The position numbers and the translations under genes were made by a program. Source: Burkholderia sp. FERM BP-3421 (GTDB taxonomy: Bacteria > Pseudomonadota > Gammaproteobacteria > Burkholderiales > Burkholderiaceae). Taken from it: DNA of 64,000 nt. Under the pieces are notes generated by a model, which worked only from the letters and a program-made list of their open reading frames with translations, was not told the DNA's origin and ran no database searches. The stretch lies in NCBI RefSeq assembly GCF_028657905.1, contig NZ_CP117782.1, positions 1,364,001-1,428,000 on the forward strand, in the 5' to 3' direction. Numbering within the stretch: the stretch's first letter is position 1; every line of letters begins with the position of its first letter. This document shows, piece by piece, positions 34,157-43,091 of this stretch.

Positions 34157-34948
34157 TCATGCGCCCAAGGTCGCGCCGCCGTCGACGGTCACGCTGTCCA
34201 GCGTGACGTGCCGCGCGGCGTTCGACAGCATGAACAGCACGACCGACGCGACATCGTCGGGGGCCGCGATGCGGCCGAGCGGAATGCCGGTCCGGTACGC
34301 GGGCAGCGAGCCCGCGATCACCGCGGCCGCGCCGGTCTCGTCGCGCCACAGCTGGCGCTGCATGTCGGTGTCGGTCGAGCCCGGCGCGACGATGTTGCAG
34401 CGGATCCCGTGGCCGGCCAGTTCGAGCCCGAGGCAGCGCGTGAACTGGTGCGCGGCCGCCTTCGACGCCGCATACGCGGCCATCTGCATGCGCGGCACGA
34501 GCGCCGCGTTCGAGCCGACCGTCACGATGCTGCCCGCGCGGCGCGGCGTCATCCGCTGCGCGACCGCGCGCGACAGGTGGAATACGCCATGTGTGTTGAC
34601 CGCGAAACTGCGCAGCCAGGCGTCGTCGTCGAGCGTGTCGACGGTCGCGAGCCGCAGGATGCCCGCGACATTCGCGAGCATCCCGATCGGGCCCAGCTCG
34701 GCTTCGATCCGTTCGATCGTCGCGCGTACCGCCGCGCCGTCCGAGACATCGAGGACATACGGCTGGATGCGCTGCCCGGCTTCCGCGCCCTCGGCCGCGA
34801 GGCGCGCCAGCCCGTCCGCCTGCATGTCGAGCGCGGCGACGGCCACGCCGCGCGCGGCGAGCGCGCGCGCCACGGCCGCGCCGATACCCTGCGCCGCACC
34901 GCTCACCACCGCCACGGCGCCGGGAAATTCATCAGTCATGCGATTCAT
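34157..34948 (-). CDS. entA: 2,3-dihydro-2,3-dihydroxybenzoate dehydrogenase EntA
   Basis: The 263-residue short-chain dehydrogenase oxidises 2,3-dihydro-DHB to 2,3-dihydroxybenzoate with NAD+. It shows the TGxxxGxG-like VSGAAQGIGAAVARALAARG, LANVAGILRLA, the serine region SIVTVGSNAA and the catalytic YAASK (AAYAASKAAAHQF), and PGSTDTDMQRQLW, which is typical of EntA. The ATG at 34948 with GGAGTG ahead is preferred. It follows the NRPS by 17 nt and completes, with entC and entB, the chorismate-to-DHB route. Confidence 0.92.
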   Translation of the reverse strand: MNRMTDEFPGAVAVVSGAAQGIGAAVARALAARGVAVAALDMQADGLARLAAEGAEAGQRIQPYVLDVSDGAAVRATIERIEAELGPIGMLANVAGILRLATVDTLDDDAWLRSFAVNTHGVFHLSRAVAQRMTPRRAGSIVTVGSNAALVPRMQMAAYAASKAAAHQFTRCLGLELAGHGIRCNIVAPGSTDTDMQRQLWRDETGAAAVIAGSLPAYRTGIPLGRIAAPDDVASVVLFMLSNAARHVTLDSVTVDGGATLGA

Positions 34949-34965
34949 AGCAAACACTCCATCGA

Positions 34966-37900
34966 TTATTGAGCGCCGTTCGCGCGCGTCAGGCGCGCGA
35001 CCAGCTCGGCGCCGATCGCGGCCATCGGCGCGGGATCGGACATGCCGTCATGGGAACAGTCGAGCACACGGCAGTGCAGGCGGCCCGGGCGCACATGCGG
35101 CAGCCAGCTGTCGGGCGCCGGTGCCTCGGCGGGATTGCGCGCCGCGCGGAACAGCAGCAGCTCGCCGTCGTACGCGGGCGTCGCGCTCGCGCGGAACAGC
35201 CGCATCTGACGCAGGGTCTGGCCGACGAACGCGTCGAGTCCGTCCGGCCCAAGCGCGGCGAACGGGCTCGTCGGGCGCAGCAGGCGCTGGCGCAGCGTGT
35301 CGTCCGTCGCCTCGGCGGTATCGAAGTCGCCGTTGACGGTCAGCAGGATCTGCAGCGCATCGCGCAGCGCCGGCTGGGGCCGTGCGGCCCACGCGGGCGG
35401 CGGATAGCTGTCCATCAGCGCGAGCAGGCCGACCTCGCGCCCCTGCGCGGCAAGCCGCGCCGCCACGCCGTGCGCGAGCGCGCCGCCGAGCGACCACCCG
35501 AGCAGGTGGTACGGGCCGTCCGGCTGCACCGCGCGCACGCGCTGCACGTAGTGCTCGACCAGGGCCTCGAAATCGGCCGCGCCGCGGGTTTCGTCGACCA
35601 TCAGCTGCAAGCCGTGCACCGTCACGTCGGGCAGGTGCCGGGCAAGCCGCAGGTAACTCCACGCGAGCCCGTCGGCCGGATGAATACAGATCAGCGACGG
35701 CGCGCCGGCAGGCCCGTGCTGGATCGCGAGCGACGGCGCGAACGGCTCGGCCGCCCCGCCCGCCCGATACGGCAGCGGGGTCGACAGCGCGGCGGCCAGC
35801 GCGCGCACGGTCGCATGCCGGAACAGCAGCGACACCGGCACGTCGCGTCGCAATGCAACCGAAAGCTGCGCGGCGGCCTGGATCGCCTGCAACGACTTGC
35901 CGCCCAGGTCGAAGAAGTTCGACATCGGCGTCAGCGGCAAATCGCCCAGCACCTGCCGCCACGCATGCATGACCTGCCGTTCGAGCGGCGCCTGCGCGTC
36001 GTCCGCGCCCTCCGCCGCGCGCGCCTCCGGCTGCGCCGCCTGCTGCAGCGCCTTGCGGTCGGTCTTGCCGTTCGGATTGCGCGGCAGTTGGTCGAGTACG
36101 CGCCATACGTCGGGGATCGCCGCGGCCGGCAGCGCCTCGACGAGCCGCGCGCGCAGCGCCTGCACATCATCGGTTCCCGCGACGAACGCAGCCAGCGTGT
36201 ACAGCCCCGCGCCGCGCGCGAGCGCCACCACCGCGGCTTCGCGCACGCCGGGCATGCCGAGCAGCAGGTTCTCGATTTCGAGCGGCTCGATCCGCACGCC
36301 GCTGATCTTCACCTGATGATCGATGCGCCCGTGAAACCGCAACTGCCCCGCTTCCCATTGCGCGAGATCGCCGGTGCGATAGCCGCGCTCGCCGCCGTCG
36401 GGCAGGCTCACGAAGCGCGCGGCGGTCAGCTCGGGACGGTTCAGATATCCGAGCGCGAGCGCCGGACCGCTCAGCACCAGCTCGCCGACCCGCCCGGCCG
36501 CGACGGGATACAGGCGTTCGTCGACGACCCGCGCGAAGAGCCCGGGACGCGGCGCGCCGATCGGCACGGGTTCGCCCGGGGTCCAGTCGGGCCGCGGCCC
36601 GGCAAGCTGCGCCGTGGTCGCGATGATGGTTGCTTCGGTGGGCCCGTAGGTGTTCAGCAGCACCTGCGCGGGCAGCAGCTCGCGCCAGCGCGCGACCCGC
36701 TCGGGCAACGCCGCCTCGCCGCCGATGATCGTCAGGCGCACCCGCGCGAGACGTCGCGCCGCGTCGGTCTCCAGTGCATGCGCGACGACCTGCCAGTAAG
36801 CGGTCGGCAAGTCGAGCACGGTGATCGCGAGCCGCTCGACCGCCTCGGCGAAGCACGCGACCGAATCGAGCATCGCGTCGTCGCGCAACACGAGCGTCGC
36901 GCCGTGGCATAGCGCGATGAAGATCTCCTCGAGGCTCGCGTCGAAATGCAGCGGCGCGAACTGCAGCACCCGGTCCGCCGGCTCGACCTCATACAGTCCG
37001 CGCGTGCTCGCGACGAACTGCGCGAGCGCGCCGCGCCCGACCAGCACGCCGTTCGGCGCGCCCGTCGAACCCGAGGTGTACAGCAGGTACGCGGGCTGGT
37101 CCGCCGGCGGCGCGCCGCAGCACGCGACGCGCGGCGCCGGCGCGGCGGCCGCCTCGTCGAGATCGAGCACCGGCAGCGCGCCGGCCTGCCGCCGCCAGGC
37201 TGCGCGCGTCAGCACCCAGTCGGGCGCCGCATCGGCCAGCATCGCCGCCGTGCGCTGCGCGGGCCCGTCCGGATCGACCGGCACGAACGCCGCGCCCACC
37301 CACAGCACCGCGAGCATCGCGACCACCGCATCCGGCGAGCGCGGCGCGAGGATCGCGATCCGGCGGCCCGCCCCCGCGCCGCGCTGCGCAAGCACCGCGG
37401 CGAGCGCCTCGACGCGCGCGAGCAGCGTCCCGTAGTCGAGCCGCGCGTCCGGCGACTCGATCGCGAGCTGGGCCGGCGTCCGCGCCGCAGCCTGCCGCAG
37501 CAACGCCAGCACGTCGACGGGCGGCGTCGCGAGCGGCGCACCCGCGCAGATCGACGGCGCGGGAAGGCCGTCGAGCAGCGCCGCGAGCGGCGCGTCGGCC
37601 GGATGGGCGGCGAATGCGTGCAGCCAGTCCGACAGGCTGGCCGCCAACCCGGCCAGGCGGGTGCGGTCGTAGGCGTGCGGATTCGCCTCGAGCGTCAGGC
37701 ACCACGTGCGTTCGCGCACGGCAAGCGTGAGATTGAAATCCTTCACCGGCCCGCCGCTGACGGCGCGCATCCGGCTCGTCACGCCGGCGAACGCGACCTG
37801 TCGCTCGAACGGCATCAGGTTGACCGCCTGGTTGAACAGGAATTTGTTGCGTTCGAGCAGGCCCAGATCGCCGCGAATCCAGCCGTAGCGGTAATACAGA

Positions 37901-38862
37901 TGCGGGCGCATCTCGCGCAGCGCGCGCGCGATCTCGCCCGCCAGCGCGCGCGGCGTCGCGTCCTCGCGCACGCGCACGCTGATCGGCACGATGTTCATCG
38001 CCATGCACGGCACCGCGAGCGCCGGCGTGCCGAGCCGGTTCATCACGGGCAGGCCCAGCGTCAGCTCGCGCTGGCCGCCCGTCTTGCCGAGCCACAGGCC
38101 CAGCGCGCCCAGCAGCCACGCGCCCCAGTCCACGTCGAGCGCCTCGGCCGCCGCGCGCCAGCGCGCCACCGTCGCGACGTCGAACTGCAAGGTCTGGCGC
38201 AGCGCGGTCGGCGCGGCCGGCTGCGGCGGCCCGAGCCGCAGCGGCGCGGGCACGTCGCGCAGCCGCTCGCGCCAGAATGCCTGGTCGCGGTCGAATCCGC
38301 CGTTGCGCCGATAAGCCTCTTCCGCCGCCACCACCGGATCGATCCGCCAGTCCGGCAGCGCCGGCGGCGCGACGCCCGTCGCCCGTGCGTTGTAGCGCGC
38401 GGCGACGGCCTGCTGGACCAGGCTGTAGCCGAAGCCGTCGAGCGCGATGTGGTGCACCTGCAGGTACCACCAATGGCATGCGGGGCCGAGCTTCAGCAGC
38501 GCCGTGCGATACAGCGGCGCCGAGGTGACGTCGCACGGCACCGCCAGCGCGGCCTGCATCCAGGCAAGCGCGGCCTCGCGCGGATCGGCGTGCGCGCCGA
38601 GGTCGACCAGCGGCACCTGCGCCGCGGCCGGCACGCGGCATTGCCAGAGCGTGTCGTCGCCCCATTCGAAGCGCATGTGCAGGCTGTCCGCACAATCGAG
38701 CACCGCTTGCACGGCCTGTGTGAACGCGGCCGCGTCGAGCGCGCCGTCCAGTTCGATCGCTTCCGCCGTCAGGTAGCCCGGATCGTCGGGATCGACCTGC
38801 TGCGCGACCCAGATGCCGTATTGCGCCGAGGTCGCGCGCAGACGTTCAGTGATGTGCTGCAT
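34966..38862 (-). CDS. single-module siderophore NRPS (C-A-PCP-TE), EntF-like architecture
   Basis: The 1298-residue synthetase has a condensation domain with HHIALDG at 137-143, an adenylation domain (about 450-960) with YTSGSTGAPNG and YGPTEATII, a carrier domain with LGGKSLQAI (phosphopantetheine Ser about 990) and a thioesterase with GWSLGG (Ser about 1124) and SHDGM (His about 1271). The substrate pocket by the Stachelhaus positions is D641, A642, E645, D684, I712, G714, T738, I746, I747 plus the A10 Lys. Two acids in the pocket suit a basic side chain such as lysine; the enterobactin serine code (DVWHFSLVDK) does not match. DHB would come from EntB. Confidence 0.92.
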   Translation of the reverse strand: MQHITERLRATSAQYGIWVAQQVDPDDPGYLTAEAIELDGALDAAAFTQAVQAVLDCADSLHMRFEWGDDTLWQCRVPAAAQVPLVDLGAHADPREAALAWMQAALAVPCDVTSAPLYRTALLKLGPACHWWYLQVHHIALDGFGYSLVQQAVAARYNARATGVAPPALPDWRIDPVVAAEEAYRRNGGFDRDQAFWRERLRDVPAPLRLGPPQPAAPTALRQTLQFDVATVARWRAAAEALDVDWGAWLLGALGLWLGKTGGQRELTLGLPVMNRLGTPALAVPCMAMNIVPISVRVREDATPRALAGEIARALREMRPHLYYRYGWIRGDLGLLERNKFLFNQAVNLMPFERQVAFAGVTSRMRAVSGGPVKDFNLTLAVRERTWCLTLEANPHAYDRTRLAGLAASLSDWLHAFAAHPADAPLAALLDGLPAPSICAGAPLATPPVDVLALLRQAAARTPAQLAIESPDARLDYGTLLARVEALAAVLAQRGAGAGRRIAILAPRSPDAVVAMLAVLWVGAAFVPVDPDGPAQRTAAMLADAAPDWVLTRAAWRRQAGALPVLDLDEAAAAPAPRVACCGAPPADQPAYLLYTSGSTGAPNGVLVGRGALAQFVASTRGLYEVEPADRVLQFAPLHFDASLEEIFIALCHGATLVLRDDAMLDSVACFAEAVERLAITVLDLPTAYWQVVAHALETDAARRLARVRLTIIGGEAALPERVARWRELLPAQVLLNTYGPTEATIIATTAQLAGPRPDWTPGEPVPIGAPRPGLFARVVDERLYPVAAGRVGELVLSGPALALGYLNRPELTAARFVSLPDGGERGYRTGDLAQWEAGQLRFHGRIDHQVKISGVRIEPLEIENLLLGMPGVREAAVVALARGAGLYTLAAFVAGTDDVQALRARLVEALPAAAIPDVWRVLDQLPRNPNGKTDRKALQQAAQPEARAAEGADDAQAPLERQVMHAWRQVLGDLPLTPMSNFFDLGGKSLQAIQAAAQLSVALRRDVPVSLLFRHATVRALAAALSTPLPYRAGGAAEPFAPSLAIQHGPAGAPSLICIHPADGLAWSYLRLARHLPDVTVHGLQLMVDETRGAADFEALVEHYVQRVRAVQPDGPYHLLGWSLGGALAHGVAARLAAQGREVGLLALMDSYPPPAWAARPQPALRDALQILLTVNGDFDTAEATDDTLRQRLLRPTSPFAALGPDGLDAFVGQTLRQMRLFRASATPAYDGELLLFRAARNPAEAPAPDSWLPHVRPGRLHCRVLDCSHDGMSDPAPMAAIGAELVARLTRANGAQ

Positions 38863-38910
38863 GGGACAGGTATCCGCGAAGTAAGAGGGAAAACATGCGC
38901 GCCACGTCCG

Positions 38911-39195
38911 TCAGCCGCGTTGCCAATCGATCACGAGCTGCTTGTTGCGCGCCATCAGCGCCAGGTGCTCGTCCATCACGTACTGGATCTGCTCCAGCTT
39001 GTCCGTCGAGTCGGCCTCGCAGCGCAGGCTCAGCCGGTCGTCCGCGCGCGTGACGTGGCACTTGCCATAGGGAAAATCGATCGCGGCGCGCGTGTCGTCG
39101 AACACGACCGGCACCTTGATTGCGTAGTGCTTGCACATCTTGAAGAGCACGCGGTCGGCCTGTGGCACGGTGATTTCAGCGGTACTGACGAGCAT
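38911..39195 (-). CDS. DUF2218-family protein in the siderophore operon
   Basis: The 94-residue protein begins near the ATG at 39195 and contains MCKHYAIKVPVVFDDTRAAI, DFPYGKCHVTRADDRLSLRC and DEHLALMARNKQLVIDWQRG. The C-K-H-x-A/K and DW pattern matches DUF2218. It is not an MbtH protein, which would be smaller and carry NxExQxS and three tryptophans. DUF2218 genes occur near iron-uptake genes in several bacteria, but no activity is established. It sits 53 nt after entB and 48 nt before the NRPS. Confidence 0.82.
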   Translation of the reverse strand: MLVSTAEITVPQADRVLFKMCKHYAIKVPVVFDDTRAAIDFPYGKCHVTRADDRLSLRCEADSTDKLEQIQYVMDEHLALMARNKQLVIDWQRG

Positions 39196-39248
39196 GGGGA
39201 TCAGGGTTGGCAAAGAGGGTGAGGACAATCGTTCCGCCCGGGCGCGGA

Positions 39249-40130
39249 TCACGCGGGCACCGCGGCCGGACGCCGCAGCAGCGCCCACCACGCAGCGAGC
39301 GTCGGCGTCTGCGCGAGCTGCACGAACTCGACGTCGCGCCCCGCGCCGCGCCACGCCTCGACGAAGGCCATCAGCCGCACCGAGTCCAGTCCGCAATCCA
39401 TCAGGTTGTCGTCGGGGCGCAGCTCGCTTGCCGCGACCCGCAGGCTGCGCGCAACCTCGGCCGTCAGCGCGTCGAGCGAATTCGGCGCGGCGCCCGCGTC
39501 GCGCGCGGCGGCGTCGGTCAGGTCCGCCGTGCGCACGGCCATCCCGCAGCGGCGCGCGACATAGTCGAGCGCCATCTGGTGCTCATGCGCGGAAAAATCG
39601 GCCAGCGCATCGGCGACGAAGAACGGCTGGATGTCCTTCATGAACGCTTCGCACGCGGTCATCAGGCAGCCGATATGCGCATAGACGCCGCAGATCACGA
39701 GCTGGTCGCGTCCGCCATCGCCCAGCAGCTGGTCGAATGCCGAACGCTGGAAGGCGCTGTAGCGCCACTTGTCGAGCACCTGGTCGCCGGGCTGCGGCGC
39801 GAGCGCCTCGCAGATCGCCGCGCGCTCCGGGTGTGCGGTGAGGCCCGGGCCCCACATGTCGTTGAGCAGCGCGCGCGCCTCGGCGGTCTGCTCCGGCAGC
39901 TGGGCGGTGTAGTACACCGGCATCCCCGCTGCGCGCGCGAACACGAGCAAGCGCGCGACGTTGGCGAGCAGCTCGGGAATCGGCGCGGCGGCGCGATCGT
40001 AGAAATCGACGAAATAGTCCTGCATGTCGTGCACGAGCAGCGCCGCGCGACGCGGCTCGAACGGCCACGACACCCGGTTCTCGGGCAGCGCGGCGGGCAT
40101 CGGATAGGAAAGGATCTTGGGAATAGCCAT
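39249..40130 (-). CDS. entB: isochorismatase / aryl carrier protein EntB
   Basis: The 293-residue bifunctional protein starts IPKILSYPMPAALPENRVSW. The isochorismatase domain (1-210) has AALLVHDMQDYFVDFY with the catalytic Asp, DKWRYSAFQRS and LVICGVYAHIGCLMTACEAF. The C-terminal aryl carrier domain has the attachment site NLMDCGLDSVRLM. It turns isochorismate into 2,3-dihydro-DHB and later presents DHB to the NRPS. The ATG at 40130 is chosen over an upstream start because it fits the family N-terminus. Confidence 0.95.
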   Translation of the reverse strand: MAIPKILSYPMPAALPENRVSWPFEPRRAALLVHDMQDYFVDFYDRAAAPIPELLANVARLLVFARAAGMPVYYTAQLPEQTAEARALLNDMWGPGLTAHPERAAICEALAPQPGDQVLDKWRYSAFQRSAFDQLLGDGGRDQLVICGVYAHIGCLMTACEAFMKDIQPFFVADALADFSAHEHQMALDYVARRCGMAVRTADLTDAAARDAGAAPNSLDALTAEVARSLRVAASELRPDDNLMDCGLDSVRLMAFVEAWRGAGRDVEFVQLAQTPTLAAWWALLRRPAAVPA

Positions 40131-40184
40131 GGTCGTCACAAGGAAAAGTAGGAATGGCAAGCGCGGGCGCGGCCCGCCCGACGC

Positions 40185-41816
40185 TCACCCGGCCGCGTGC
40201 TCGAACGCGGCGAGGCGCGCCGCGATGTCGGCGCGCAGCACCTGTTTGTTGGTTTTGCCGACGGCGGTCTTCGGAAACACGTCGACGAATTCGATCCGGT
40301 CGGGGATCTTGTAGGCGGCGATCCCCTGCTCGCGCAGGAATGCCAGCAGCGTCGGCGCGCGCAACGCCGCGTCGGCGCGGATCACGTAGGCGCAGCTCTT
40401 CTCGCCGAGATACGGATCCGGCATCGCGACGAGCGCCGCATCGACGACGCCCGGATGCGCGATCAGCAGATGCTCGACCTCTTCCGCCGACACCTTCTCG
40501 CCGCCGCGATTGATCTGGTCCTTCGCGCGCCCCTCGACGACCAGATAGCCGTCTTCCGTCATGCGCACCCGGTCCCCCGTCCGGTAGAACCCATCGGATG
40601 TGAACGCGCGTGCGTTGTGCGCCTCCGCGCGGTAATAGCCGCGAATCGTGTAGGGGCCGCGCGTCAGCAGGTTGCCGATCGCGCCCGGCGCGACCGGCCG
40701 GTCCTCGTCGTCGACGATGCGGATCTCGTCGTCCGGCGAAATCGGCCGGCCCTGGGTCTGCGCGACGACCTCGCGCGGGTCGTCGAGCCGCGTGTAGTTG
40801 ACGAGCCCCTCGGCCATCCCGAACACCTGCTGCAGGCGCGCGCCCAACATGGTGTCGACGCGTCGCGCGAGCGTCTCGTCGAAGCGCGCGCCGCCGACCT
40901 GCACGAGCCGCAGGCTCGTCAGCGCGGCCGGCCCGCGCGCCGCGGCCGACAGCCAGACCGGCACGAGCGGCGGAACCAGCGCGGTGATCGTCACCCGTTC
41001 GCGCGCGATCAGCCCGAACGCCGCCTCGGGGCTGCCGCCGTCGCACAGCACGACGGTGCCGCCCGCATGCAGCACGCCGAACGAGCCCGGCGAGCTGAGC
41101 GCATAGTTGTGCGCGGCGGGCAGCACGCACAGATAGACGCTGCGTTCGTCCAGCCCGCAGATGCGCGCGCTTTCGCGCACGCTGTACAGGTAATCGTCGT
41201 GCGTGCGCGGAATCAGCTTCGGCGTGCCCGTGCTGCCGCCCGACAACTGCAAAAACGCGACCTCGCCCGCCGTCGGACTCGCGGGCAGCGGCGCGTGCGC
41301 GTCGCGCAGGCTGTCGAGCGCGCGGTGCTCGCCCGCCTCGCCGACGATCAGCACGTGCGCGAGGGTCGGCGCCTCGGCCCGCACCTCGGTCGCGAGCGCG
41401 CGATAGTCGAAGCCGTCGTGGCAATCGGCCGCCACGTAGGCGACGGCCTCCGCATGACGGCAGAAGTAGCCGATCTCCTGGCGCCGATGCGCGGGCAACG
41501 CGAACACCGGCAGCGCGCCGATCCGGAACAGCGCGAACACGACCGCGAAGAACTCGACCCGGTTCGGCAACTGCACGACGACGCGATCACGCGGCCCGAT
41601 GCCGAGCGACACGAAGCCGCGCGCCAGCCGCTCCGCCTCGTCGGCCAGCCGCCGGTAGCTCCAGCGGGTCCCGCCGTGCACGAGCGCGGTGCGCGCGCCG
41701 AAACGCTCGACCTGCTGCGCGAGCCATTGATCGAACGACTGCCCCTGCCAATAGCCCTTGCGTCGATACGCGTCCGCGCAAGCGGTGGGCCACGGCGTGC
41801 CGAGCGCCAGCGTCAT
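40185..41816 (-). CDS. entE: 2,3-dihydroxybenzoate-AMP ligase EntE
   Basis: The 543-residue stand-alone adenylation enzyme activates DHB and loads it on EntB. Motifs: FLQLSGGSTGTPKLIPRTHD, PAAHNYALSSPGSFGV, QQVFGMAEGLVNYTRLDD, FYRTGDRVRM and KDQINRGGEKVSAEEVE. The HNYxLSSPG and GMAEGL segments are typical of DHB/salicylate ligases. Its ATG overlaps the entC stop as ATGA and has GCAGGAGG upstream, so the two genes are coupled. Confidence 0.95.
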   Translation of the reverse strand: MTLALGTPWPTACADAYRRKGYWQGQSFDQWLAQQVERFGARTALVHGGTRWSYRRLADEAERLARGFVSLGIGPRDRVVVQLPNRVEFFAVVFALFRIGALPVFALPAHRRQEIGYFCRHAEAVAYVAADCHDGFDYRALATEVRAEAPTLAHVLIVGEAGEHRALDSLRDAHAPLPASPTAGEVAFLQLSGGSTGTPKLIPRTHDDYLYSVRESARICGLDERSVYLCVLPAAHNYALSSPGSFGVLHAGGTVVLCDGGSPEAAFGLIARERVTITALVPPLVPVWLSAAARGPAALTSLRLVQVGGARFDETLARRVDTMLGARLQQVFGMAEGLVNYTRLDDPREVVAQTQGRPISPDDEIRIVDDEDRPVAPGAIGNLLTRGPYTIRGYYRAEAHNARAFTSDGFYRTGDRVRMTEDGYLVVEGRAKDQINRGGEKVSAEEVEHLLIAHPGVVDAALVAMPDPYLGEKSCAYVIRADAALRAPTLLAFLREQGIAAYKIPDRIEFVDVFPKTAVGKTNKQVLRADIAARLAAFEHAAG

Positions 41817-42997
41817 GCCGCCTCCTGCTGGTCCGCCGCGCCGTGCGCGACGCCCATCGCGTCGAGCATCGTGCGGAACTTCGCGCTCGTTTCGGCCAGT
41901 TCGCTGTCCGGCAGTGAATCGCCGACCACGCCCGCGCCGGCGAACAGGCGCAAGGCCGCGCCTTCCGCTTCCGCGCAACGGATCGTGACGATCCATTCGC
42001 CGTCGCCGCGCGTGTCGACCCAGCCCAGCATCCCGGTGTAGAAGCCCCGGTCGAACGGCTCGGTCTGCAGGATCAGTTCGCGCGCGACGCTGCGCGGGTA
42101 GCCGCAGACGGCCGGGGTCGGATGCAGCGCGAGCGCGAGCGTCAGCGCGTCGGCGTCCGTTTCGCCCGTCACTTCCGTGGACAGATGCCACATCGTCTGC
42201 GTATGGACCAGCGACGGCCGCGCCGGCACATGCAGGGTGCGGCAGAGCGGCGCGAGCGCATCGCGCACCGCGTCGACCACGACGCGATGCTCGTCCAGGT
42301 CCTTCGCGGATTCGAGCAAGGCCTCGGCGCGCCGCCGGTCCTCGATGGGGTCGCTGCTGCGCGGCGCGGAGCCGGCCAGCGGATTGGCCCGCACCACGCC
42401 CTGAAAGCGGCTGACCAGCAGTTCGGGGCTCGCGCCGAGCAAGGTCCGCCCGCCGCCCAGATCGACCGAGAACGTATAGCCATGCGGATTGCGCGCCGCG
42501 AGACGCGCCAGCAGCGCGCGCGCATCGACCGGCGCCTCGCCCGTCAGCTCCAGCGTGCGCGCCAGCACGACCTTGTCGAGATGGCCCGCGCGGATGTTCG
42601 AGACCGCCCGCGCGACCCCTGCCGCGTAATCGTTGCCGGCGGGCACCGGCCGCGTGCGGTAGCGGCCGGCGCCCGCCGGCTGCGCGGCCGCGGCCGCGGT
42701 GACGGCAGGCCGCGCGCGCGCCAGCGAGCGCGCCACCCGCAGCGCCGCCGGCCGCTCGACATCGAACGGCACGGCGCCGACCACGGCGGCGTCCGCATGC
42801 CCGGATTCGCGCGCGCGCGTCAGCGCCTGCCGCACACGCTCGCCGAGCGGCGCATCCGAGTGCGGGACCTCCGCGACGACGTCCCGCGCCAACAGCACAT
42901 GCGCGGGCGTCGCGAGAAAAAGCGGCGTCGCGGGATGATAGTCATCGTCTATATTCAGTTCTGCCAATGAAAAAGGCATATCGGATACGGCGTTCAT
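41813..42997 (-). CDS. entC: isochorismate synthase EntC
   Basis: The 394-residue enzyme converts chorismate to isochorismate. It has KVVLARTLELTGEA with the general-base lysine, GYTFSVDLGGGRTLLGASPE, NPLAGSAPRSSDPIEDRRRA, LVHTQTMWHLSTEVTGE and RCAEAEGAALRLFAGAGVV with Mg2+ glutamates. The ATG at 42997 has GGAGG at good distance. It is the first biosynthetic gene after the receptor, 94 nt downstream. Confidence 0.94.
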   Translation of the reverse strand: MNAVSDMPFSLAELNIDDDYHPATPLFLATPAHVLLARDVVAEVPHSDAPLGERVRQALTRARESGHADAAVVGAVPFDVERPAALRVARSLARARPAVTAAAAAQPAGAGRYRTRPVPAGNDYAAGVARAVSNIRAGHLDKVVLARTLELTGEAPVDARALLARLAARNPHGYTFSVDLGGGRTLLGASPELLVSRFQGVVRANPLAGSAPRSSDPIEDRRRAEALLESAKDLDEHRVVVDAVRDALAPLCRTLHVPARPSLVHTQTMWHLSTEVTGETDADALTLALALHPTPAVCGYPRSVARELILQTEPFDRGFYTGMLGWVDTRGDGEWIVTIRCAEAEGAALRLFAGAGVVGDSLPDSELAETSAKFRTMLDAMGVAHGAADQQEAA

Positions 42998-43091
42998 GCC
43001 ATGCACCTCCAAAAAAATGAAATTCACCGGGATGGAATCGCCCGCCCTGCCGACCGCTGCCGGTTGCCCCGAACAGCGGCCGGCGGACGCG

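Noticed and set aside
38911..39195. MbtH-like protein next to the NRPS
   Set aside because: The sequence has the CKHYA and VIDWQRG ends of DUF2218 and lacks the MbtH tryptophan pattern.
36946..39222. Forward open frame of about 760 codons opposite the NRPS
   Set aside because: Antisense to the condensation/adenylation domains; low-complexity Arg/Ala/Gln content.
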